Shown here: one piece after another, positions 20,889 through 36,184 of the stretch
Position numbering within the stretch: the first letter of the stretch is position 1
Layout: each line of letters opens with the position of its first letter
From: Apostichopus japonicus
Lineage: Eukaryota; Echinodermata; Holothuroidea; Aspidochirotida; Stichopodidae
NCBI RefSeq assembly: GCF_037975245.1
Contig: NC_092568.1
Coordinates: 11,865,501-11,929,500 of the forward strand
Length of the DNA stretch: 64,000 bases
Direction of reading: 5' to 3'
The notes under the pieces: model-generated
What the model saw: the letters and a program-made list of their open reading frames with translations, nothing else
The model's database searches: none
Told to the model about the DNA's origin: nothing
Made by a program: the position numbers and the translations under genes

Positions 20889-23800
20889 CTAAGTATGGAA
20901 AAAGAGAACTATATATGTTTTCTTGGTTTGTAACGAACGTAAAAAGTTTGGATATTCAGTACCCATCAAGATAGCATCTAATTAGGAACAGAGAAGGTAA
21001 TTAATCATATTATTGTTTACATTAAAGTTTGACTTATATAATATGTCATCTCTTTATTTATGTGCTGTTATTTAGTGCTGCTGCCAGATAATGGTACCGC
21101 TTGGAACCATATCGTGACCGAGCTTGCGTCACTTTACCAAACAAACGTCATACAAAAACATAACTGGATCTATCCACTAACAAGTAACGATTTGTCAACG
21201 GATTGAATATATAGTCTTCTATTTTTCTCATTTGGAACCCATAAAAGGGGTCTTCTAATATAATCGTATATATTTTACTACAAATAATAATGGATGCAAA
21301 TGCGCCTCACATGCGACTCACATACGTACCTCAAGTAGGAGGATATTAATGTCATGTCTTTTATGTCTTTTCGTCGTTATAGAGTAATTAATTGAATGCT
21401 AGAAACGTTTAACCGAAAGCTGGTTAAAACGCTAAACGCTCAATGTTAATTCTGGACTGCTCACATAGCGTAAACATCTTTTCGTACACATTTCAGTAAT
21501 ATGAAAGCAAACTGCACCACTCAAATGGCATTAATCTCTCTCTATTGTTATAAACTTGTTTTGAATAAGGAAGATGTGGTTCGTCAATTAGCATCGATAA
21601 AGTTCATTAGTGTGTTACGTGTTGGACATAACGGGGACTACTTGGTATTCCATTAATGGCAGTTTTCTTCATCTGTTCATTGTTCATCAGAATGTAATCC
21701 ATTGACTTGTAAAACAATTAGAATAATAAACAGGGAATCGGGTAACATTCTTCCGAGATCAAACTAGTTTTATCCTGAGACGTGTACAACGAACAGATAG
21801 ACCGAAGAGTTGAAGACATCCCCAAAGATCATGTGTAGTATATGTTCCCTTCCGAGGGGAATGGTTATACAAACCTGACGATGATCACACAGTCACAGTC
21901 TCGATGCAAGGGGACTGGGGTTGAGAGCAGATCAGACGTTCGGTAGTTTGGTTTTCTTGCCCAGGTTCTTTCCTGGGTGACTTTTCTTAAAAAAGCATCC
22001 CCGGTAATCAATCACGGGAGAATGATCGGCAACTACATTTTGTTGTAACTCGATAACTCACTTAAATAATTAAATAATAAATAAGGTAGAATTTGAGTCT
22101 TGATATGTTATAATACAAAGAAAACAGACAACTTTGAGTCCAATAATGTTTCTGTAGCTATTCCAGTATTTTTCAAGATATGTAACGTTAAATATACTTA
22201 ATTTCTTGAATATTCGTTTAGGCTAAATACTTGATGGTGACGTCGGCTCCTCACTACAGTTCTTATAGTTAATGTTAATCCGTTGTTTTTTAGGTCAACC
22301 AGAATATGTTCGTTAAACTTCATATAAGCAACAGAGTACCCTTGGATGGCATTCGACATCATTTGTCCTTAACAAATTAGTAATACATTATAAACATGTC
22401 ATTTGAAACCATATCATCTTAATTTCTCCCATTGAGTTGTGTAGTGCAACCGACGGAGGAACTAGTCTGATGGGCTGTGTAATTAACTAATTAAATGGTC
22501 CAGTCACTTTAACTAGTGAAACTCAACTGTTTAAAGGGTCATTCAAAAGAACAAACAAAAAAATAAGTAAATGTGCTATACAACCCTAGCTAGACCGAGA
22601 GCAGTGGTTTTTAACGTTCCACGGCATATCAAAGTTAATTTTGTTGCTGAAGTTATCAAAACACAATACGGGGTATTTGTTTTGTGTGAATCTCAAACAA
22701 AGTTCTTAAGAATCACTCAGTTTCCGAAACTACCTACTATCCGGTATGAGAATTTGCTACAACACTGTTGCTTATAATGGGACCATATTGAAACTGGTAT
22801 ACTTTGGTTTTCTTACAAAAGTGATATAGATTGAATTCTATATATATTAAATATTTGGTCTCATGGCCTTGCCGGCTTGTATGTCTCTAGTATTGCAACG
22901 AATATAATGCTTGTTTTGGTGTAGGTTGTGTAAATCTTTACCAACACATTTATGTCAAACAATGAGTTTAATTAAGTTTCTGCAAACCCCTGTGAACCGC
23001 ATGACTGTTTGAATGTTTTGCTTGGCTTACCAAAAATAACCCATTACAATAAAATACATTCCACCTTCAAAGTGACAAGAAAAAAAAACGGCTTTAAGGA
23101 ATTCGATGGCGCTAGTTTGAAACAGGGTGTTTTTGAATATAAAATAATTATATGGCGCTTAAAGGCATCCGTAGATTCACTTTTAGGAGAATAGCGCCTC
23201 ATCGGGCCACGTATTCAGTGGACGGTGGCTGCAAGCATGCCGGTCGCAGAGATGTCACCACCTCTGGCCAAAGGCAAGGATTCACGCACGCCACCTAGTA
23301 CGCTTCTGGTCGATTTGACCGACCTTCTGCGCATCCTCCCGGGTTCTTTTGCGACAACAAGGGAGACATGGTACGGGATCCTAGGCCACCAAAAAGCACC
23401 ATGCCACAGCCTGAGGTATTATCGCCAGAGGCCTGTCTTGAACCCTAGCCACGATTTACACGACCGACGAGGAATGAGTCTTTCGTCACCCTCTTAACAG
23501 CATCGGCCACCACATCAGCTAGTAATTTATATGCTTGAATTAATATATCAAGACTTCAGCGTCGACTACTGAAATAGAAAAAGAAATTTTTAACGTGTAT
23601 AACCAACCATCGATGGAGCCGAACTCAGTTCATCAGGTTACCAGTCCACTGCTCTACCCACTGAACCATTTGACGAGTTAACTTTCAACGAGCTTAAATT
23701 GGTGTTGTTGGTTGGATACAATCTATTGGTAACAGTGAACGACACTGCCTTCAACGAAATCTCTATTCATCCTGTTTTTCTCTCATTAGAACAACGGATC

Positions 23801-26551
23801 TGAATATCTTTATTAACAAGAAGCTCACGCTCCAGTGTTCTTGTTTACATTGCAGCATGAATGTCGCTTCCTTTCAAGACTTAAATGTACAATAGGCTTA
23901 TGCCCGATATACCGATGACTTCGAAGCAAGCAGTAAAAGAAAAACGGATTCCGTGAAATCTTCTTATTCACAAAAGGTTGCTTAAGATTATGCTCGCAAG
24001 ATAGTTCTTGCTGTAAGTTGTCTCCCTTTACAACTATATTTTATGCAGACGATCATGAACTTGGATTAAGCCTGAAATTTCAACAAACAATACCTATTCA
24101 CATTTCAAGACCTTCTTGAATGAGGAAGGGACAATACTTATTAAGTCAAACACGTTAACTACATGTGACTAATCTTATTTAGGGATCTGAATGTCTGGAA
24201 ATAGCACAGTAATTTGAGTTTATGCAAGTAGATTTGGGAAACACGGGGATCGGGAATTTGTCAACTTACAAGACTTTGTTTAGTCCGCAAGTGACTAGAT
24301 GTGTTTATTAATCCTCTGAAACTGCGGTATTTGCGTGTATAGCACCCCCCCCCCCCGCCACATACGAAGTGTTTATTTAGTTTAATACAAAATATTAGAA
24401 CCATCTTTATAAATATCACATTTTGATCTATTATCAGCCAATGTTGTTTACAATTGTTGCATTTTGAAAGACTGAATGGTAATGAGGAAGGGACGGTGAC
24501 GAGGACGGGGTTTGGATGTTTTAATAGCTCTTATATGGGCAATACAAGTCAACACTCTGACATGGTCGACTCTATCAGCAGCTAAAATCTCTATAAAGCA
24601 TAAGTTATAGGAGGCAATAGCATCCCTTTCAAGGTGGTAGCTACTCACCCTTCACCGCCGCCCCTCCTTCTCATTTCATTTGCCGATACGTTATACTGAA
24701 GCATGAAAATTGTATCTAAGATCAGATCTCTATAACAAAGAAATAAACGAACGGAATGAAAATTAAGTTTCCTCCTCCTATTGTTTTGAAAAGAGGTATT
24801 TGCGTCACCTCTCATAGAGTGTGGGTTTGAAATAATTGACATCATTCATCCAGAACTCTGCTATAATTTATTATTTGTCTTTCATCCAGAACTCTGTTTT
24901 ACTGTGTTTAACAAAAGATGTTGTATCATTGAAAAAGGCGTAACATGACAAAAATCAGGTTTAAGCATGAAAGGTATAAACGTAGCTCCGTAAATTGGGT
25001 AACCTTATGTACGTAACCATAGTATCGTCTTGTATTAGGATCTGATATTGCCATTGAGTAACAAGCAAATGTGTCACGCTCACTTCATACGGTTTGAGGC
25101 AAATATATCTTATCATCAAAAACATGCAAAATTGGGTGGGACCATTATATTTAATTAGACTATGGGCCAACGGAGACCCCCTACCCCCCCCCTAACTAAC
25201 TTTAACTTCATCACCTGACCCAAATTTATTCATGCAACAAATTTAATCTTGAAAAAAAAGAACATCATGCTACAAAGTATTGTAAGTGTTGTAAGTGTCA
25301 AAAGGAAGTAAGAACCAATGAGAACATGTGAACTATAGAAACATTCTTTGTATTCCGTTTCAAGTCATGTTGGAGGATTAGAGATTGCGTTCATCCCAAG
25401 AACTAACCTCCATGAAATGGAAGGAAAGTTAAAAGGGAAAGCATTCTTATAAGAAATTCCCTCTGAAAAAATACACTTTATACAATTATAACAGAGCTAT
25501 ATGCTGCTATGTCCTTTTTATGGATTTATAACTAACGACATTAGACATTAGAAAAGGGAATGATACAACCTTGGCACACCTGTTTCAATCTTTCAATCAC
25601 ATGAACTACGATTGGCAGAGGTCAGGCGAAGTTTCCCTCCTAACTAGTAGGGGATTCTCCCTAGCAGGGTATTCTCCCTGCTTGCCTGCTTGCCTGCTGG
25701 ATGTCCCTGCTCCCATGTTGCGTATGAGTGAGAGGATATAATTCTGTCTACAAGATCGATGAGTGGCTATATGCACATGCTTTCATGTGCGGTAATGAGC
25801 TGTGCTTTACTATGCCAAACGCACTACCTTTGTTCTTTTGATTTCGTCTTTAATTTTTGATTGAATTTGCCTATAACACTTTGTTATATTTATTTATTGT
25901 TATTAAAAATTTTAGGTGGAGCGGGAGGAGGGATCGGGCCAGAAAGAGATGACGGAGGAGGTGTATGGGTAGAGACGTGCCCGTGGTATTCATCTACTGT
26001 TAACGCAAAGGTCCAGGGAAATACCCCAAATGTCATTCACTTCTTGCGATGAAAAATGACAATATGAAATTGAAGTAACAGAACAACTTGTGTGGTTCCT
26101 TTTTAAACTTGAACACAAAATAAAGTATAGTCATTAATGAATGTTATGGGAGAATGTTGTCGTATTCACACAGGGAAGATTACTTGTGATTGTATATGTA
26201 TGTGTTTAATATGCCTAGATTCCACCCTTATCACAAAACACACAACGTAATAGAAAGAAGCGAAAGGAACGAGTTACGGATACAAACGATATATTTGACG
26301 ATTACAACGAAACAAACACATCGAGAAACAAAGCATAGCTGAATATATCAATATGAGTGATAGGAAGCTGATGACGTCATGGTTACCAAGGTATCACATC
26401 CGGCCAGTGATCTGATGTAGTATGGATGGACACAGATCAAGCTTATTCGACATCCAATCAGTGTATATGAGACTTTATACCGTTACTCAACACCACCCGA
26501 CCCTTCACGTATCCGAGTCTCACCCCACCCCTACCCCGGGGGTAAATGTCA
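20889..26551. other. Unit 2 spacer including gene 2 3' flank
   Basis: Equivalent of the unit 1 spacer. Holds the second SINE candidate (about 23195-23515, minus strand), a tRNA-like relic near 23612-23676, a poly-C tract near 24345-24357 and a short direct duplication of tcatccagaactctg (24847 and 24887). No additional gene is seen. Confidence 0.5.
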
Positions 26552-29500
26552 TCAGCACTGCAGGTAAAGGTGACGATCATCTGTTATGAAATGAAGAATA
26601 GAAGAATGACACCTCAAAAATAAATTGGGCCGAAGAAGTTCGTGTAACTATAAGGTCCATGAATAGTTCGGGTTATTAATTATACCAGTTTGGAAAGCTG
26701 CCTTTGCAATGAACGAAAAGTGACGACAGAAAAAAACTGTTAGTAAACTGCTTATCCACTAAAGAACCTGTGTAAGAAAATGTTTCAAAGTAAAAGGCCC
26801 CGACGTTTCGATCCTAGCGAAAATCCACTAACATTGCAGCGAGAAGTATACAGTTTATATACATGTTCTATAAAATGTAAACTTACGTATACCGCACAGT
26901 ATTGCAAACGTGTGATGTATTCTATTCAGTGATGAAATGTCTCTAAATTGATATTTACTCATTTTAATTATCTAATAATGTATATTGATAATGTAAATAT
27001 GTATCATACCATTAGTGAACACGTCGTCTCCTTTCCCTGCTGGGTAGGTTTGTTTGATGAAGAAAAAACCGTCTGTTGGTAAATAAGAGGATCGTCAATG
27101 TCAATCTTATAGTGGCTGTGAAAATGTAATCTCAGAAAGGTCAAAGGTCAATATGACTAGTTCAAATCATTATTCGTTTAAGAGAGATTGTTTCTGATGT
27201 TATTGGTAACATTACTACAAAATAGTTTATGGATAAAGAAAAAATATAAAATCAGAGGCTTTCCCGAGTGGGGGTGGCGCTTTTCTCTATAGTCAGTGGG
27301 AGGAAGAGAATAATACCACTCCTCTGGGTCCACTGACGTCCTGAGGTGTAGAACCAGGGTGTATGGGGTGAATGGGCCGCTTTTAAGACTCACTCAGAAA
27401 TTCAAAAGTATTTATAAGCCCAAAACTTGCGTTAGATCGAATTACAGACATAATTTCTAAATATACCCCAGAACGCATCATTTTTGATGTCTGCATATTT
27501 TATGCTTATTCGGGAGTCGGCTTCAAAGACCACAGGTGCCACACCCCTTCCGATAAGAACCCTTGATCCGCCTCTGTACATTCTACGGTCATGCCCCTAC
27601 GTAAATCTGGGCAAATTTAGCAATTAGCCCCCCCCCCCCAATCTTTTAAATCCTGTACATGTCTGCTGATGTAGCTCAAGAAATAGCCATGGCCAAACGT
27701 GTGTAAAATAATCCTATATGTTATGTCCAGTCATTGGTTAAACTTTGTTACAGAATAACGTACTTATACTTTAAATAAATGGAATCTTTTGAAGTAAATA
27801 TACAAACCTGATTGTCGTAGGTCTATCTCCTCAGCCTGGTATTCGTAACTTCCATCTGTAAAATGAATAAACAATTTGATAATTGTTGCAAAAGACAGAC
27901 TGTTACTCCGAGTTGCGCCATAAATATGAAATCAAACGGCGAAAATAAAGACGCATGCGTATACTTCTCATCGATAAATGTAAGAAAATGCTTCCAATTA
28001 TGTGTATACAATTTTCATATTATTCTTATATCTCGACGCTCGATAACATACTTCGTAGGGAATTTTAATATTTCGATCGAACGACTTAAGAAAATTCAAT
28101 CTTCGTAATGTGTCTGCCAATATTTGTTACAATTATTGTTTTGTGTAATATTGATAATATATTATGACAGGCTATACATGGAAGTCGTTTTGCTGATTCT
28201 TTTGTATTATGTGTTACGGTATTGTAAATAAATACAGTGGAAAAAAAAGGATACATGTGTCGCGCAATTGAAATGAGTAAATTATTACCATTCGTAGTAG
28301 TTTCCGACACACTGTGGCTGTAGTATGTATCATCTATGAAATAAGAAAAAACAAAATAAATTTATTTTGTCTTCAATCGGCCTATGATGGAGAACAAAGG
28401 AAACATCGTGAGATATATATATACGATATTTAAATTGTCAGGACTTGGCCTTTAGAGAGGTTCTGGCTGCCCCTCCCCTCGCTTTTTAGATGAATCCTTT
28501 AACGGCAATAGAGATACAAACTCTCATGTATACATTTGAATAATCGATTCATAATTACCTGTGCGGGTCGATTGACTTGATGACGTCACTACATTGGATG
28601 AAACTCCATCTATATATAAGACAAGGATATGGTATAAGAAGGGCACTACTAAAAAGCAAATGAACAAAGCAACACCAACAACGTATAATATAGCCTACTG
28701 TGATATCCTCTTGACCATGATGGGATATATATCGGTACAAGTGAGAAGGTATCATAAATTTATTGATCTTTATTTATAAATATTGAGAAATTCACGATCC
28801 TCAGAGTAACATCATTTTTCGATATTAATTAATTATGATACGAATATTTACTGTAATATATCACTAAATGACTGAATCAATATTATTTCTGATTAAAATC
28901 ACTCACCAGTTGAGATTCGCTGATCCTGATATACTGTAGTTGTGACGTCATCATCTAGAAGTAAATACAAAGGTTTAGAAGTAATGATTATATTTTGATA
29001 CCTGCAAGCCTCGGGACACAATCTTTAATACAAAAGGTTTGTTACTTCAAGTGGTCTACATTTTTTCATTTACCGTACTTTATACAGTAGGTACATGACA
29101 ATATAAAATAATATAGAAACAAGAGTGTGAAGGTTAAATTGGTTTTCTTGACATTTACATTTTTACTTTACTTTCGTAAATATTAGTTTACACAAGATAG
29201 CTTAGACATGAAGGTTAATGGTCTTTACTAAACTATACCTGATACAGTTTCCTCCGAGCCACTCTGAGTTTGACTCTGACATGATGTCCCGTCTGAGGAT
29301 ACAATATGTAAATCAAGTTAATTAAAAAACTGCAACTTGTTAAAAAAAACTTTACTGTCATCCGGTTCATGTGTTCTTATTTTTATCCTTTACATGACAA
29401 CTGTTTGTAGCAGCAATTTAATTCCAAACTATGGTAATATAACAACATAAAGAACAAAGAAAGATCAAATAAGTTTAATAAACGAGTTTCGCAGAGAAAC

Positions 29501-32500
29501 TTGATTATTTATCTTTTGAAGTCTTTTAACTTTATGAAGAGCAGATCGCGTTATGTTAAGATTAATTTCATTCATATTTTATATAAATAAATCCAACTCA
29601 CCACTAACACTGGTCTGCAAACTGAATTGTTTGTTTGTTGTTGTTTGCTTTCCAGCTAAAATAAGAAGGGAACAAAATAATAAATTTGTAAATTATACTG
29701 GGTGGGTGGCGTTCCATAAACTATAACAGCCAACAATGATGAATTGACAAGAGGAGGGTTATATAAGTATTCACGACATCATCAAAGGTATGGATTTTTT
29801 CTATCGCTGTGCGACCGTGTATCAATGCACGTATATCAATGACAGAGGTATATAGCTACTAACCTACTACAGTGTTATCAGTGATGTGGCTAAGCTCTTC
29901 CTTGCCAATCCCAAAAACTGTGAACGAGGAGAGTAATTTACAACAAATTATGGATTATTTAATAATTACAAATGTAACCGTATCGATTTAATACTGAAGC
30001 AGTGTGCGTTACAACTTCCACGATTATGTTTTGTACAGTGATGAAGAGTAGGGTGGGTGGACTGGTTGAAAGATGAGGAAATTTGCTAAACACATTATTA
30101 AGTTGATGAGAAGCTAATTATGTCTTATGATGGTTTCAAATGATAAATAAATTAATAATTGGGTAAAAAAAATAATGGACAGTAGGTTACTCACCAGAGT
30201 AATCACACTGTTGAATGTCCTGTGTGTGGGTGATAGTTTGTCCGTCTGTAAACAGAGAATATATTACGTCACATCATAATATGACAGACTAATAGGCCAT
30301 CAAAGGTATTATAAATCTATAAGATAAATTGTAATTTGATATTCATGATTCCTTATCATTATTATTATTAAATATTTGAAATTACAAACCTTCGGATTGA
30401 GTTGTTATCTTATTCGCCTTCAGTTGGTATGAAGACACCCCATCTGTCAGAGAAAGGAAAGAGGAATCCATTAATATCGCTGAAACAATAAACTCACAGA
30501 AAAAGTCACAGTGTCGATGACGTTAAGGATATATGCTTACTTCTTGTAAGTCAATAATGAGCCGTAATAGCTCCAATAAGTAATCCTTCCCACACCACTG
30601 TTTATCCCCTTCTATACCTCCAGATGATACCGTATATATTGAGCGTAAGTTACGCCCACACCCCCCCCCCACCCCACCCGCCAAATGAACATCCGAAGAG
30701 AAACACCTTGGCAACGACATGTGACACAATATAGCGACACTTACCACTCCAATAGTACATGTATTTGGTGGCTGTCTTGGTACCGGTCGGATCTGAAAGA
30801 ATTATGAAAAAGCATTTTGAAGTAATAATTTCAAAAGTACGTGTTAGAATTTAAAATAAAAATCAATCAAAACTATCTATTTTTCTCACCTGTTAGAGTT
30901 TCCTCGGTGTTTTGGATCTGATCAGGGCCTGCAAAGATTGTCAAATTATATTATATTAGAAAACAGTCAAGAAGACTTTTATTACATAAATCTCAGATTT
31001 ATTACCTTGAGTTGAAATTATAGAAAGAAATGAAAGATTAATATTCAATTTTTCACATCAATTTAGTTTTAACTTTTCTTGCGCACAAAGCGTAATTCAT
31101 TTTCACTCAATACTCACCAGTTGAACTTTTGAAGGTATACTGGTAGTAAGTCAGGGTGTAACCTGAAAAAGGAAAATGTGACTTTTCTCGTCAAAATGTT
31201 TTACTTACTAATAACTTTTTAATACGGGACTGCAGAGACTTCCCCTGGTGACCCCCCATACAAAGAAGATACCCCTAAATGCTTTAATATAATGTAACCA
31301 TATATTATAGCCTACCGACTACAGTGAGTGTTACTTTACCTTCACATCTCGTTGTTGTGGTCTGTTGAGTGTGTTGGCCCTGAATATCTGCAGCGTGAAT
31401 AAAATTGACTAAACTTTTAAAAATACAGTTAAAGAACACTTGTTTGACAACTATAGTTTGTTTTCTTCCCTTTCTCTTAGGTTTTACTTATTGGCGATCT
31501 ACTGTGCACCAAGTTACATATCGTTTATGGTATTAAAAAGTCACGAAAATGATGAAATACTGAATGGAAACAAAATATATCTTACCAGACCAGGTAGAGG
31601 TAGTATCATCTTGTTGATGCATCTCGAAGGCAGCAGGGGTCTTGTACTGCTCGACTACAATATAAAATATATAATCAATTTATGGTCTGACGAAAAATAT
31701 TGAATTGTAAATGGATTTTTATTCCATATCTTTAGTATACTAATCACAAAAGAATTTCACATGAAATTCAAACAGTCCAAATTATTTAAGTCTGTAGAGA
31801 TATTTTAGTCTGTAGAGATATATTAGTCTGAGAGATCATACAGTGAATCGAGGCAATAACTCGACTCACGATGACTTGCCGATTTTATGATGGAATGACT
31901 CGTGATACAGATCTCGAATGTAAGTAACCATATACAGATCACGAATGTAAGTAACCATATTCAGATCACGAATGTAAGTAACCACATACAGATCACGAAT
32001 GTAAGTAACCATATACAGATCACGAATGTAAGTAACCATATACAGATCACGAATGTAAGTAACCATATACAGATCACGAATGTAAGTAACCATATTCAGA
32101 TCACGAATGTAAGTAACCATATACAGATCACGAATGTAAGTAACCATACACATATCACGAATGTAAGTAACCATATCAGATTGCGAGGTCTGCATTCTGA
32201 TATTTTCTATTCGGCAGTGAAGTGAATAAAAGGGGGAATGGGTGGATGTCATGAAGGGTGGATGATGTGAGAGGGACGGTAACGAGAAGAGAGAGACTGT
32301 GAGTGTGTGTTTGTGTGTTCTGATACTACAGGCATTCAGTAAAGATAACAACAAGGAAACCAAAAAAACTCACCTCGAGGTAAATTAATGATCCCAAAGT
32401 AACCGCTTGGAATCAGTAACATTCTCTCAGGATCTAAAGGAAAGATTAAGTACAAAATATAAAATATCGAATGATAAAATGTATGCTCAATATTGTTTAA

Positions 32501-34907
32501 TGAGTTTTACGTACAATCTCGTTTGTTTTCAATATTTTGGGTATACTGTACTACGTATAAAGTTCAACTTACCGTTCTTGTGATCGAGAGGAACACATGA
32601 AGGAAGGCCTTGAATGAGGCGTTCTGCTGCAGTAAAGAAAGAAAAGAACAAACTGATATAAGCAACAATTAACAACTATTTCAAACCGTCATGATAAAAC
32701 CAATTAAATGGTTTTGTGTTCATTTAAATAAAGTATATTGTTCGCATGTTTCTTTCAATACAAGAAGTCATAGTAACTCACCTTCAAGTTTTGCCAGCAT
32801 AAAATCTGGATAAAGTCTTAGCTGGTCTTGCATCGTAAGATCAAGATAGCCTGAATGGGAGTAAAATGCTAATTAACAACATTATAGTTTAATGTAAAGC
32901 TTGAATTTAATATGTATGTAATCTTGTTTTATGGATGGTCAGCAAACATTTTTTTTCATAAATGAGATACTTAACTATGTGCTTTAACGTGAAAATTAGT
33001 ATTCATTACGTAAAGGAAGAGATGATAACGCTTACTGTTAAAAAGATCTTCACGCATGCGCAGGGTTTGCTCTAAAAAAAGAAGAGAGTTTCCATATATA
33101 TGTGAAAGTGAAATCATCTGAGCATTAATGTTATTAAGTGACACACACACGCATACACACAATAAAGAAAGCAAGCACAGACGAAATTAAAAACATCCAT
33201 GGACACTTAAAATTATTAATGAAGTTCTTGCCCGATCAACCGTGAAAGGACGATGAATGGTTCGGATCTTTGTAATTAGAGAGCGGTAGCAAAATTAACA
33301 GCCGTCGGTCATGGAACTGTATCTGAATGTTAAGTTATTGTAAAGTACTGTGGAAACTAGAAAAATAAACTAGAAGAAATACCTGATGGAAAGCAAAGAA
33401 GCGAAGAAACATTTTCTTCGGTGACGGGAAATTCCCGAGTGAAGGGTTTCCGTTTTAGATCTATGTAGATGAAAACAGTAATAAGAACGATGTTTAAACT
33501 ACATAGCTTCACTTAGAATCGGAATGCAAGACTATCACGTCGCCATGTACCTTGGAGGGGTGGGGTGGAGTGGAGGGGCATTATGAGAGTGACATGGTCG
33601 TCTCATCGTTACCTTACTCACCGTGGAAGGAAAAGCAAACCACAGAATCATACCAGGAGAATGATTAACTATATACACATACCTCGATTCTGAAAGTTTT
33701 CCTCTCCTTACCCTGTAAGCTACCATAGGATCCCCCCTCCCCCCATCCGTCCCTTCCAATCCAAATTATTATTGAAGTCACTGGTCAATATATTATATGC
33801 TATTCCTCTATTTAATGGATCTATTAATAATCACGTGATATAAATGCTCGCCCATAATTGGATGACGTAATTTGACTTTGACCTACACCTTACCTTGAAA
33901 CCGAGGACGGTACCCGTAACATCCTTCTGGGAGGATGTATTGAGCTGAGGATAAACGAAAATATATCTGACTAACTAAGAAGATGAATTCAGTTTCTTTT
34001 AATGACTTGCCTTATATTGTGGTTAGTATATGGAATCAGAAACATTGTATGCAGAGATCTGATATAAGTCTTGTTAGGCGTCACTATGGACGGGTGTGTG
34101 CTGGACTAGCTTTTTATAAGGGTTTTTATATTAAAATTTTTTTTTGACTGAGATCAGTAATTCATGTTTAAATGGAAGGGAGAGAGAAAGAGACCCAACC
34201 TACCTCCACGTTGAATGAACTGAATATAGGGAACTTTTCCGAACGCTTTATAGAGCATTGAAAATGCAAATTATGATCGTTGAACAATTTCTCTCAGTTA
34301 TCTGCCTTCCCAATATTGACAATCGATGTTACATTCACCTACTATAAAACACGTAGTTAATGAAATGCCTCACGCACAGTAACGGTGGCCTGGCCATCCA
34401 GGTCCCCACAGCACCTCACCCTTACCCCACCCCCTACACACCGTACCAAATTATGTGTTGAGATTGGCCTATTAAGTGATGTCATGTTTTATCTTATTGG
34501 ATTGTTTATGAATCAAACATAATATTTGACAATCCCGTTATATAGGTATACGCTTTATTCGGACTTACAGTTACCGGTAACAATAAAATCGTGCACAAAC
34601 TTAATATTACTGGCGTATGGAATATCATGTAGGAATTATATACATGTAGGAATGATATTTAACTAGTGAGATGATGTCTAAATTGAACTAATTGTCCTAT
34701 AAAGTTAGTATCATTTCGCAATACGAGAAATTCCAAATAACTCGAGGACATCATATAGCGTTCCACATAAAATGACGACTGAAAATGGAAAAATTAACAT
34801 ATATTTGTAGGTCTTAACTTACCTCGACCATAGGCCAGGAATTTGGTGAACTTCCTAGCCATGTAAGAGGAAGCATAGTAGCTTGCCAGTGAGAATGTAA
34901 AGAACAT
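26552..34907 (-). CDS. Microexon gene copy 2, 24 exons, complete prediction
   Basis: Exons: 34823-34907, 34204-34245, 33894-33944, 33383-33460, 33036-33071, 32782-32850, 32573-32626, 32374-32433, 31586-31654, 31340-31387, 31118-31162, 30890-30928, 30745-30792, 30390-30443, 30195-30245, 29864-29917, 29602-29655, 29239-29292, 28907-28954, 28559-28609, 28289-28333, 27808-27855, 27010-27072, 26552-26580. All have the same lengths and phases as copy 1 (424 residues). Differences are scattered replacements such as F to Y in exon 22, F to C in exon 18 and T to S in exon 13. Upstream of the start, an in-frame TGA rules out the longer N-terminus possible in copy 1. Exon 16's donor is gttagt rather than gtaagt. 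The frame appears fully open. Product unknown. Confidence 0.75.
31915..32178. repeat. 27-bp minisatellite, 10 copies, in intron 8 of copy 2
   Basis: Same repeat as in copy 1, with 10 units and a different dominant variant (cagatcacg instead of cagaacacg). Flanks are the same, so the array expanded or was homogenised independently after duplication. Absent from copies 3 and 4. Confidence 0.9.
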
Positions 34908-35900
34908 CTTGAGAAATCACACAATAGACTTATCTTCAACAAAGAGCAATTGCAATATAAACATTACATTACATATGTACCTTATAATGTTTATCGTCGT
35001 TGTCCATGTCATTTCTGTGTGACGTCACATGTACAGTAACGCTCGCGCAATGATCACTCAGTGCGTTTCAACAAGTTACGCTCCGAGATCTGTTGTGTCC
35101 TTCGAAACATATATACTATACAGAGACCTGTTATAGCACATCGGTAACTGAATGCGCGCACGTACACGCGCAAGTTGTTCCCATCGCAGTGTTGGTACGG
35201 ACGCACTGCAATAAATCATACAGTAAAAAAACGTGTGTAGGCTCGTATGTGTACTGACGTCACTGTGTATGGTATTGGAGTTAAGGATCTAGCGTATCTT
35301 TGACACTATACCGTTGTAGGCTATGCAAAAGGCGACCTATACATGTCCTACGCTTTCGCAATGATCACGCAGTGTCCTTTGCGAGTTTCCATTTCACTAT
35401 CTGTTCCCGGTTCAAAATTTACAACAGGAACCAAATTCTTTTGAGCTATTCAGAATTGCTGCTTTGTAGAGTTGTTGAGCGAAGTTTTCCGAAGATTCGA
35501 ATATTTTACGAATTGAGAAACATATGTATGACACAGCACTATGAGCATACATAGGCGGATAAAGGACGTGATGTGGGCCTAAAGAAGCCAACTTCCTAAT
35601 AGAGGATACGAAGGACCCCCACTCACCCTCCCCTCCCCTCCCCCACTTTTCACTCCACTCTCCCCTATACCTCCCCTCAAAAAAATATTCGACGTGAAAT
35701 GGTGCATTCTGAGGCATTTATTAATTAAGTCTATAATTAGTTTGGTCTTAGTTTATTTATTTTTCAAGCAGAAAACGATCAATAGGTAAATTTCTTGCAC
35801 ACCAACTACCGATGATGACCTGGCATCGCAGAAATGATATTATTAAGGCCTAAGATGTATTATCTTAGATGGTAGAATTGTAATTAATTTCATAATCTTA

Positions 35901-36184
35901 CCTCATTGTACATATACCCATGCAGTATCAGTTCCTTCCGGAATAACCGAGCCACCATCATTCCACCCGACATCCTTGGGTGGATCATTACCCGGAAGAG
36001 ATGTTTCACACAAATTTCAGGATTTTTCACAAGAAACCGCAACATTTTCCAGGTTTCCTTCGATCTGACCCGACGTAAACTCATATATGGGGAGTGCTAA
36101 CCACTCCCCACCCATCCACCATAGGTTTGCCAGCCCAAAGTCAGGATAGAGTTTTAGCTGGTCTTGAAGCGTGAGATCAAGATA
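35901..36184 (-). pseudogene. Fossil fused exon at the unit 2/3 boundary
   Basis: Second copy of the broken 282-nt exon. It keeps the acceptor and donor, shares the TGA found in unit 1, has an additional TGA just before the donor (VYVQ then stop), and contains a small insertion that changes LPCEF to a LPIYEF-like reading. Accumulating stops confirm it is not under coding constraint. The equivalent stretch is deleted at the unit 3/4 junction. Confidence 0.6.

Larger units (their letters stand above)
5131..21071. repeat. Tandem unit 1 (spacer plus gene copy 1)
   Basis: First copy of the large direct repeat. Homology with unit 2 starts at the shared string ttagtgctg (5131 and 21072) and continues to the next boundary with small indels. 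Unit 1 differs from the others by a 394-bp transposon at 5743-6136 and by lacking about 350 bp that units 2-4 carry after the gttcggtagtttggtttt string near 6515. It shares with unit 4, but not with units 2 and 3, about 850 bp around 9755-10605. Confidence 0.9.

Noticed and set aside
31902-32178. CRISPR-like array of direct repeats
   Set aside because: Contiguous 27-bp units without unique spacers in animal-type intronic DNA; an ordinary minisatellite.
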